From positions 1 to 12,180 of the forward strand of contig DATCPY010000126.1 in assembly GCA_036569845.1 (NCBI GenBank): 12,180 nucleotides of DNA, written 5' to 3'. Below, piece by piece: positions 7,772 to 12,075 of the stretch; position 1 is the first letter of the stretch, and each line of letters starts with the position of its first letter. The DNA is from UBA4735 sp036569845 (GTDB lineage Bacteria > Chloroflexota > Limnocylindria > P2-11E). The notes beneath the pieces were generated by a model, which made no database searches, was not told the DNA's origin, and saw only the letters and a program-made list of their open reading frames with translations. A program made the position numbers and the translations under genes.

Positions 7772-7920
7772 TCAGTAACTTCCTTCCATTACCCGCCTAT
7801 CGGTGGGCGGGTCAGTCGCTGGGTGTCGCATGAGGGGCAGGCCGCTTGTCTCAGCGGCCTACGGACACCAGCAGGTGAGCCCGAAGCAGTCAGGACCTCG
7901 GGCAATGCAGCGAGGTGAAT
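7772..7920 (-). promoter_or_regulatory. Structured 5' leader of the sulfurtransferase gene (candidate cis-regulatory RNA)
   Basis: Read as RNA on the - strand, this leader forms several strong helices. ACCTCG (7916-7911) pairs with CGAGGT (7900-7895). An overlapping alternative, GCCCGAGG with CTTCGGGC (7903-7896 with 7886-7879), uses the same bases, so the two stems exclude each other. GCTGGTGTC (7872-7864) pairs with GACACCCAGC (7827-7818) and encloses a perfect 8-bp hairpin AGGCCGCT/AGCGGCCT (7860-7839, loop GAGACA). ACCCGCC/GGCGGGT (7812-7806 with 7797-7791) sits just before the ribosome binding site. I do not recognise a known riboswitch class. Its place before a sulfur gene suggests sulfur-related control, which is inference. 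No convincing -10 element was found. Confidence 0.5.
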
Positions 7921-7928
7921 TTCCGACG

Positions 7929-7941
7929 TGTTGAGTCAACA
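7929..7941. repeat. 13-bp perfect palindrome TGTTGAGTCAACA, possible operator
   Basis: TGTTGA and TCAACA are perfect inverted arms around a single G. It lies between the HAD gene stop and the sulfurtransferase leader, 26 bases beyond the HAD stop. No T-run follows on either strand, so it does not look like a terminator. It contains a TTGACT that could act as a -35 element toward the sulfurtransferase. An operator for a dimeric regulator is the likeliest reading. Confidence 0.4.
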
Positions 7942-7966
7942 ATCCGTTTTCTACCACGCGAACGGC

Positions 7967-8656
7967 CTAAAGCCAAGGCCGGACGACGCCGGGAAGCTCG
8001 TCCAGGTGCTCGATGACCGCGTCGGGCCGCACGTCGGCCGGAAGCTCGTGCATCGCGGTCCGCCGCAGGACGGCGCGCAGGCCCACCGCCTGTGCGCCCC
8101 GAACGTCCGCGACCGGGTTGTCCCCGACCATGAACGCTTCCGCAGGTCGGACGCCGGCCAGGTCGAGCGCCCGCTCGTACATGGCACGATGTGGCTTCCG
8201 CCAGCCAACATCGTGCGAGCTCACGACGCCGTCGATCGCGTCCGTCAGCCCGAGTCGCTCCCAGTCGCGCAGCACTTCCGCGTCGCCGCGCGAGAGCGTG
8301 TTGGTGACGAGCACGACCTTCAGCGATCGCTCCTTGCACCAACGCACGGCCGCGGCCGCGCCGGGCACGGGTGTCGAAACCAGGTCGAGCGGCACGGCGA
8401 ACGTCGACCGAAGGCGGTCGACCTCGATATCGCAGGTGATCCGCTGTGCGACGAACCACGCTTCGTACCAGCGATTGGTCTCCTGCCGCTCGTTGTCGGA
8501 CGGCTCGATGTCCGCGCCGATCAGGGCGTCGTACCAGGGCCGCTCGCCGAACGCCGCGACGAGATGGGCCCGGACCACCGGCCGCAGCTCGTCCGGAGGG
8601 AGCCATCCTTCGGCGAGGGTGTCGCCGACGTCGAAGAACGCGGCGCGCACTCCCAC
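7967..8656 (-). CDS. HAD-superfamily hydrolase, subfamily IA (phosphatase-like)
   Basis: This 229-residue protein has all four HAD motifs. Motif I is AAFFDVGDTL with nucleophile Asp9, motif II VLVTNT (Thr118 region), motif III a lysine in WRKPHRAMYERAL (Lys154), and motif IV VGDNPVADVRGA (Asp179, Asp184). The cap lies between motifs I and II, as in subfamily IA. The residue two after the nucleophile is Gly11 rather than the usual Asp, as in a group of FDVGxTL relatives, so general acid catalysis may differ. It probably removes phosphate from a small metabolite; the substrate is unknown. The GTG at 8656 is preceded by TACGAT six bases upstream; a GTG two codons later is an alternative. It is divergent from the hypothetical gene at 8675 across 18 bp. 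Confidence 0.9.
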   Translation of the reverse strand: MGVRAAFFDVGDTLAEGWLPPDELRPVVRAHLVAAFGERPWYDALIGADIEPSDNERQETNRWYEAWFVAQRITCDIEVDRLRSTFAVPLDLVSTPVPGAAAAVRWCKERSLKVVLVTNTLSRGDAEVLRDWERLGLTDAIDGVVSSHDVGWRKPHRAMYERALDLAGVRPAEAFMVGDNPVADVRGAQAVGLRAVLRRTAMHELPADVRPDAVIEHLDELPGVVRPWL

Positions 8657-8674
8657 GCGAATATCGTATCGACG
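8657..8674. promoter_or_regulatory. 18-bp divergent promoter region with overlapping -10 elements
   Basis: On the - strand TACGAT (8668-8663) ends six bases before the HAD GTG. On the + strand TATCGT (8662-8667) ends seven bases before the ATG at 8675. The two hexamers overlap almost completely because the core ATATCGTATC is nearly symmetric. The octamer GATACGAT is shared with the gap at 1146-1163, at the same position within an 18-bp spacer. Bidirectional leaderless transcription is inferred. Confidence 0.55.
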
Positions 8675-9118
8675 ATGCTCGACTTCGATCAGCTCGCGTT
8701 CATCGAGAGGTGGCGGCAGCGGGCGTCGCGCGGGGTCGTCATCGCGCTCGACGGGACGCGCGGCGACATCGTCGTGACGATGCGCGCCGGCGAGCTGGGC
8801 GAGCGGCTCGATTTGCGCGGCAAAGATGCGACCGGCGCCGTCCGCAAGGCGCGGCTCGCGATCGGCGATCGCGTGACCATGGCCATCGAGTACACCGCGA
8901 AGGACGTATCGGCCGGTACCGGCGCAAGCGTGAGCGGCTCGCTGGTCGCGCCGGGTGCCGTGGTCGAAGGAACTGTGTCCGCGACCGGGGAGATCACCGT
9001 CGTGGATTGCGGGACGGCGCTCCTGGTGAAGGGCGAGACGCTGGTCGCGAACGTCGGCGACGTCGTCCGGTTCACCATCGCGGACGAAGGTCGCGCCTAC
9101 CTCATCCCGACGCGCTAG
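8675..9118 (+). CDS. Hypothetical beta-rich protein, 147 aa
   Basis: I do not recognise this family. The 147-residue product has no signal peptide and no membrane segment. A short N-terminal helix (DFDQLAFIERWRQRAS) is followed by a long series of predicted beta-strands with small turns. Two related phrases, AIGDRVTMAIEY and NVGDVVRFTIAD, suggest a duplicated beta-barrel unit, perhaps OB- or PilZ-like, but this is only an impression. Cys and Trp are nearly absent. Coding is supported by codon structure, the -10-like TATCGT seven bases before the ATG, and precise fitting between neighbours: an 18-bp gap on one side and overlapping CTAG stops with the peroxiredoxin gene on the other. Confidence 0.8.
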   Translation: MLDFDQLAFIERWRQRASRGVVIALDGTRGDIVVTMRAGELGERLDLRGKDATGAVRKARLAIGDRVTMAIEYTAKDVSAGTGASVSGSLVAPGAVVEGTVSATGEITVVDCGTALLVKGETLVANVGDVVRFTIADEGRAYLIPTR

Positions 9119-9639
9119 GGCTTCTTCGGCTCGAGCTTCTGGAGCTCCTCCGCGATCTCCTCGGCGTCGGGCACCTCGCGGAGCTGATGCACGTCGATGT
9201 ACCGGACGATCCCTTGCGGGTCCACCACGATGATGGCGCGCTCCGGACGGCCGATCTCCTCGTTGAACACGCCCCACTGCCGGGACACGGCGCCGTGCGG
9301 CCAGAAGTCCGAGCAGAACGGGTAGCTCGTGATGCCGAGCTGTTCGGCCCAGGCCTTCAGCGCGTACACCGCGTCGCACGTGATGCCCACGACCTGGGTC
9401 GTCCCCGGCTCATATCGCTGCTGAAGCGACGCGAGCGCCGGGGCTTCGTGGTTTCAGGTGCCGCTGAACGCGAAGGCCATGAACGCGACGACGACTCGCT
9501 GACCGCGCAGCGCCGACAGCGTGATCGTGCGGCCGTCGTGCGCGCGAAGCGTGAAGTCTGGCGCGGGATCGCCGACCTTCAACGTCTTGGTCTCGGTCGC
9601 GATCTTCGTGCGACCCGTCGGTCGTTCGTCCTCGGCCAC
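9115..9639 (-). CDS. AhpE-like peroxiredoxin, probable selenoprotein (in-frame TGA = Sec62)
   Basis: Peroxiredoxins reduce peroxides through one peroxidatic Cys. The first 61 codons give the family start (VGDPAPDFTLRAHDG, then VVVAFMAFAFSGT). A single in-frame TGA follows at 9456-9454. The same frame then continues for 112 codons with NHEAPALASLQQRY, PFCSDFWPHGAVSRQWGVFN and ERAIIVVDPQGIVRYI. This matches M. tuberculosis AhpE, whose LAFTGICQGE places the peroxidatic Cys exactly at the TGA and whose SDFWPHGAVS segment is nearly identical. I therefore read TGA as selenocysteine (174 residues). Cys88 and Cys109 could resolve the selenenic acid. The proline usually seven residues before the active site is Ala. 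The GTG at 9639 follows TATCTT by six bases. Alternatives are a real stop or a sequencing error. No sel genes are in this window. Confidence 0.83.
9403..9456 (-). promoter_or_regulatory. Candidate bacterial SECIS element downstream of the TGA
   Basis: Ten bases after the TGA, CCCCGGC (9443-9437) pairs perfectly with GCCGGGG (9409-9403). Inside are a two-base bulge, a 2-bp step (TC/GA), a GCG/TAT internal loop that allows G-U pairs, a 5-bp stem TCGCT/AGCGA and a 5-base loop TCAGC. The loop starts 30 bases after the TGA, within the range used for bacterial SECIS elements. The loop G is fourth rather than first or second, so the match is imperfect. Confidence 0.5.
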
Positions 9640-9656
9640 GTCCCTAAGATAGCCGC
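9640..9656. promoter_or_regulatory. 17-bp symmetric bidirectional promoter (peroxiredoxin / zinc-ribbon gene)
   Basis: This is the cleanest of the four divergent gaps. On the + strand TAAGAT (9645-9650) ends exactly six bases before the ATG at 9657. On the - strand TATCTT (9651-9646) ends exactly six bases before the GTG at 9639. The hexamers overlap by five bases. There is no room for a 5' leader on either side, so both mRNAs would be leaderless. Confidence 0.6.
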
Positions 9657-9866
9657 ATGCACGCACCTGGAGTCGAAGGCCGGCGGATCAATGCGCGCCG
9701 CCGCGACTTCCTCGCGTACGCGACGGTGTGTCCGTTCTGCGGAGAGCACGTCGGCCCGCGCTTTGTGACCCGCGAGCATTCGGACGTGCCGCCGAACCCG
9801 CCCTACGCCGCCTCGGTGAAGTGCCCGCGCTGCCGCGAGCTCTACGAGGTCGTCTTCAGCGACTAA
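9657..9866 (+). CDS. Small zinc-ribbon protein, 69 aa
   Basis: The 69-residue product has two CxxC knuckles: VCPFCGEH (Cys25, Cys28) and KCPRCREL (Cys56, Cys59), 27 residues apart. This spacing suits a single zinc ribbon. The first ten or so residues (MHAPGVEGRRINARRRDF) are basic and may be disordered. No other domain is present. Such proteins may bind nucleic acid or a partner protein, but no function can be assigned. It is paired head-to-head with the probable selenoprotein peroxiredoxin and may be co-regulated through the shared 17-bp promoter. The ATG has no Shine-Dalgarno sequence but a -10-like TAAGAT six bases before it. Its TAA overlaps the stop of the CAP-domain gene. Confidence 0.8.
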   Translation: MHAPGVEGRRINARRRDFLAYATVCPFCGEHVGPRFVTREHSDVPPNPPYAASVKCPRCRELYEVVFSD

Positions 9867-11521
9867 GGAAGTACGGTGACGATCAGGAAGACGCCTTCGT
9901 CTTCCATCCAGGCCGTGCCGTCGATCACCGGCCGCAGATGGATCGAGTACACGCCCGGGGTCGCCGGTGCCTTGACCTGGAAGGTGAATGTCCCGGTCTG
10001 ACCCGCCGCGACCGTGGCCTCGGTCTGGGTCGCGACGCGGCTGGCGAAGGGCCAGTTCACCCCGAGCGCCGCCCACGTGACGTCGTCGAGGTTGATCCCG
10101 AGCCGGGCCTCCTGCCCGAGGACACCCTTCACCCACGGGCTCGATCCGGTGTTCGTGAACGAGATCGTCAGCGGCGCGCTCGTCTGGCCGGCTCGGAGGG
10201 TCGGGTAGGCCGACTGCGAGGCCCACTTCGCGTGGTAGCTGGACGCGCTCACGATGACCATGAACACGCCCGAGTCCTCCATCCACGTCACGCCATCGAT
10301 CACCGGACGGAGCGGGAGGCGGTACGTGCCGGGTGTGGTCGGCGCGCGCACGTTGAATGTGAAGGTGCCGGTCTGGCCGGGCGCGACCGTGCTCTCGACG
10401 GTGGTCGCCAGGCGGTTGCCTGACATCCACCCGTCGTTCATGCCGAGGCTCGCGAAGGCGAGCGTGTCGCCATTCAGGCCGAGGTTGGCCTGCTTGCCGG
10501 CGACGCCCGTCTGCCAGGTCGCGGTGCCGGTGTTCTGGAATTTCACGGTGAGCGAGGTCGACGTCCCCGGTACCAGGGTCGGCCACGCGCTCTCGCTCTG
10601 GAATGCGGAGTGGAAGGTCTGCGTCGGCGCGGGCGGGACCGAGCCCGATGCGCCGGCGGTGGTGAAGTCCCACTCGTTCGTCGCCATCACGCCGTTCACG
10701 TTGATGTCGAACCGCACGTGGTACGTGGTGCCCGCAGCGAGCGGCTTCTGCGGGACGATGACTTGGTAGTCGTACTCGAACTGCTGCGGCGCGTAGTAGA
10801 TCGGCAGACGTGAACCGTCAGGCGCGACGACCTCGGCCGCGCGCATGGTCACGCTCTGGGCCGCCGAGTACACGATCATGATCGGATAGCCGACCGGTCC
10901 GGACGTACCGGCCGGGAGCGGGTTCGGCGATTCTTGCCCGCTCCAGCTCGTCGGGATGCCACCCTGGCCTGCGGCGGGCGAGCGGACGTAGTTCACCGGG
11001 CGGCCGCTGAAGTCGTAGACGAAGTCGCCGACGGTCGAGCCGCGGCTCCCGATGATCGAGTAGCCCCAGCCGGTCGAGACCGAATTCGGATGCATCATCC
11101 CGAGGCGGTGATATGGCGCGTCCCACAGCTGGTTGACGCCGGCCACGCCGCTCGAGCCGCCGGTCGCGACCTCGCTCACGAAGGAGGTCGACCAGCCCGT
11201 CGCGATCAGCCGGTCGCGCGCCGAGTACCCCGTGTAGTACGGCAGGCCGCTCGTCTCGTAGTGGCCCATGTACCCGTTCGCCGAGCTGTAGTTCGCGTGG
11301 TTCTGCGCCGCGGCGTTCACCCGCGCGTCGGCGCCGATCGTCGGCGCACCCACCGAGAAGCGGTGGTCATTGAGGGTTTGGAGCATGTCGGCCTGCACGG
11401 CGGACTGCGCCGCATTCGCGTTCGTCGTCGAGAACGCGTCCGCCGAGCGAGCGTTCAAGCTCATGCTCGACAGCGTGAGGAGGAGGGCGAGCGCGGTGAA
11501 GGAGAGGGTCCTTTTCATCAT
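9863..11521 (-). CDS. Secreted CAP-domain (SCP-like) protein with two C-terminal Ig-like repeats
   Basis: The 552-residue product starts with a Sec signal peptide (MMKRTLSFTALALLLTLSSM, cleavage perhaps after the Ala-rich stretch near residue 29). Residues about 45-172 form a CAP/SCP domain with LQTLNDHRFS, QNHANYSS (His75), GHYE and WDAPYHRLGMM (His138), the expected metal-binding histidines. A linker and a beta-rich unit (about 220-290, ending NEWDFTTAG) follow. Two tandem repeats of about 125 residues (303-427 and 428-552) each carry an NTG...W core and end PLRPVIDG or HLRPVIDG, then WMED.GVF. They resemble Nbr1/FW-type Ig-like domains. The protein is probably extracellular or wall-associated; the role is unknown. 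I chose the ATG at 11521; a TTG at 11530 in the same frame is possible. No strong ribosome binding site is seen. Confidence 0.88.
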   Translation of the reverse strand: MMKRTLSFTALALLLTLSSMSLNARSADAFSTTNANAAQSAVQADMLQTLNDHRFSVGAPTIGADARVNAAAQNHANYSSANGYMGHYETSGLPYYTGYSARDRLIATGWSTSFVSEVATGGSSGVAGVNQLWDAPYHRLGMMHPNSVSTGWGYSIIGSRGSTVGDFVYDFSGRPVNYVRSPAAGQGGIPTSWSGQESPNPLPAGTSGPVGYPIMIVYSAAQSVTMRAAEVVAPDGSRLPIYYAPQQFEYDYQVIVPQKPLAAGTTYHVRFDINVNGVMATNEWDFTTAGASGSVPPAPTQTFHSAFQSESAWPTLVPGTSTSLTVKFQNTGTATWQTGVAGKQANLGLNGDTLAFASLGMNDGWMSGNRLATTVESTVAPGQTGTFTFNVRAPTTPGTYRLPLRPVIDGVTWMEDSGVFMVIVSASSYHAKWASQSAYPTLRAGQTSAPLTISFTNTGSSPWVKGVLGQEARLGINLDDVTWAALGVNWPFASRVATQTEATVAAGQTGTFTFQVKAPATPGVYSIHLRPVIDGTAWMEDEGVFLIVTVLP

Positions 11522-11547
11522 CAGGGCCAACGAGCCCCGGTTGCCCG

Positions 11548-11564
11548 TCGTTATCGGATCGTTA
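11548..11564. repeat. Direct repeat TCGTTA-N5-TCGTTA upstream of the CAP gene
   Basis: Two copies of TCGTTA (11548-11553 and 11559-11564) are spaced 11 bp apart, one DNA turn, about 30 bases before the CAP-gene start. On the coding strand they read TAACGA and may overlap its promoter. Operator function is a guess. Confidence 0.3.
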
Positions 11565-11602
11565 CCGGACGACTGACCGGAAGTAGTACGAAAGTCCGGC
11601 CA

Positions 11603-11622
11603 GCGCCGCCCGCCCGCGGCGC
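11603..11622 (-). terminator. GC-rich hairpin after the lysine-rich peptide gene
   Basis: A perfect 7-bp stem GCGCCGC/GCGGCGC with a 6-base loop lies about 20 bases after the micro-gene stop. No T-run follows directly, so a classical intrinsic terminator is not shown. It may stall transcription or protect the mRNA end. The rest of 11522-11641 shows only the TCGTTA repeat. Confidence 0.3.
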
Positions 11623-11641
11623 CGCCGTCACGAAGCTAGAG

Positions 11642-11701
11642 CTACTTCTTCTTCGCCTTCTTCTTCGCGGTCTTCTTGGCAGCCTTCTTCTTTGCGGGCA
11701 T
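11642..11701 (-). CDS. Lysine-rich micro-protein, 19 aa (histone-tail-like)
   Basis: A 20-codon frame encodes MPAKKKAAKKTAKKKAKKK and a TAG stop: 12 Lys, 4 Ala, one Pro, one Thr and Met. It resembles the AAKK repeats of histone H1-like tails and would bind DNA, RNA or other polyanions. Reality is supported by the strongest ribosome binding site in the window, GGAGGTGA five bases before the ATG, in a region otherwise without coding. It lies 47 bases after the HTH gene on the same strand and is probably co-transcribed. A purine-rich A/G tract could by chance read as lysine in one frame, but the start, stop and ribosome binding site together argue against chance. I know of no assigned function. 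Confidence 0.62.
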   Translation of the reverse strand: MPAKKKAAKKTAKKKAKKK

Positions 11702-11706
11702 TTAGG

Positions 11707-11714
11707 TCACCTCC
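11707..11714 (-). promoter_or_regulatory. Strong Shine-Dalgarno sequence of the lysine-rich micro-gene
   Basis: GGAGGTGA matches eight consecutive bases of the canonical anti-Shine-Dalgarno complement, with a five-base spacer (CCTAA) to the ATG. It decides that the 19-codon frame is likely translated. Confidence 0.7.
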
Positions 11715-11748
11715 CTTCCTCTAAGAGTGATCGGCGCGTCCACGCGAC

Positions 11749-11997
11749 TCAGAACAGCCGCCGCTGCCGCCCGGTCATACGACCGGCCTGGCTGGAGCGA
11801 GCGAGCCATTCCTCGAATTCGCGTCGCGGGATGCGCCAGACCCGACCGACCCGGACCGCGGGAATGCGCTCCGGATCCGCGTCGTCCACTGCGCCGAGGC
11901 GGCGCAAGATGGTCGTGGGGTGGACACGCAGGCGCTTGGCCACTTCGTCGGTCGTGAGGAACTCGTTTTGACCTTCCCGGGCCGACAATGCGGTCAC
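11749..11997 (-). CDS. Excisionase-type helix-turn-helix DNA-binding protein
   Basis: The 82-residue product is an HTH_17/excisionase-like (MerR-related winged helix) protein. The HTH is FLTTDEVAKRLRVHPTTILR (residues 13-32), followed by the wing IPAVRVGRVWRIPRREFEEW (about 45-64), where the domain usually ends by binding DNA through its arginines. A basic tail follows. I start it at the GTG at 11997 because AGGAGGT lies just upstream; an ATG at 12033 would add 12 residues but lies beyond that ribosome binding site. Despite the family name, no integrase or phage gene is near, so it is probably a small chromosomal regulator. The lysine-rich micro-gene follows 47 bases later. Confidence 0.85.
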   Translation of the reverse strand: MTALSAREGQNEFLTTDEVAKRLRVHPTTILRRLGAVDDADPERIPAVRVGRVWRIPRREFEEWLARSSQAGRMTGRQRRLF

Positions 11998-12031
11998 TGC
12001 ACCTCCTGCGGGGACAGCTGCTATGAGCATC

Positions 12032-12075
12032 ACCTGCGTGAACGCACTCTACCTGCGTTGCGCGCTAGATTGCAA
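12032..12075 (-). promoter_or_regulatory. Putative promoter of the HTH gene with paired ACGCAGGT repeats
   Basis: On the - strand TTGCAA (12075-12070) and TAGAGT (12051-12046) make a -35/-10 pair with an 18-base spacer, each matching four of six consensus bases. Direct repeats ACGCAGGT at 12058-12051 and 12039-12032 flank the -10, 19 bp apart. A TGCGT-GA-ACGCA inverted repeat also lies here (12035-12046). They could be autoregulatory sites for the HTH protein. The -35 lies inside the glycosylase gene. Confidence 0.4.

Noticed and set aside
7839..7860. TPP riboswitch suggested by CTGAGA in the sulfurtransferase leader
   Set aside because: CTGAGA here spans the stem-loop boundary of a perfect hairpin, and the other conserved TPP segments (ACCC..., GAACCTGAT) are absent.
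7772..7920. SAM-I, SAM-IV, SAH or cobalamin riboswitch in the same leader
   Set aside because: None of their conserved core sequences could be located on the coding strand.
7810..7920. Small SRP RNA or other ncRNA on the + strand
   Set aside because: CAGTCAGGACCTCGGGC only vaguely resembles the SRP loop; the GGAAG/AGCAGCC signature is missing.
7967..9379. A 470-residue - strand frame covering the HAD gene and its upstream region
   Set aside because: Only the last 229 residues are HAD-like. The upstream part is a shadow of the hypothetical + strand gene and the peroxiredoxin, and the HAD gene has its own start and -10 element.
9454..9456. TGA in the peroxiredoxin as a plain nonsense mutation or assembly error
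   Set aside because: A random stop would rarely hit exactly the catalytic codon. The downstream frame is unshifted and well conserved, and a stem-loop follows at the right distance. An error cannot be fully excluded without reads.
11603..11622. Strong intrinsic terminator
   Set aside because: The hairpin is strong but lacks a following T-run, so it is listed only at low confidence.
11749..11997. Excisionase of a prophage or integrative element
   Set aside because: No integrase, attachment repeats, tRNA or phage genes nearby; the family is widespread among chromosomal regulators.
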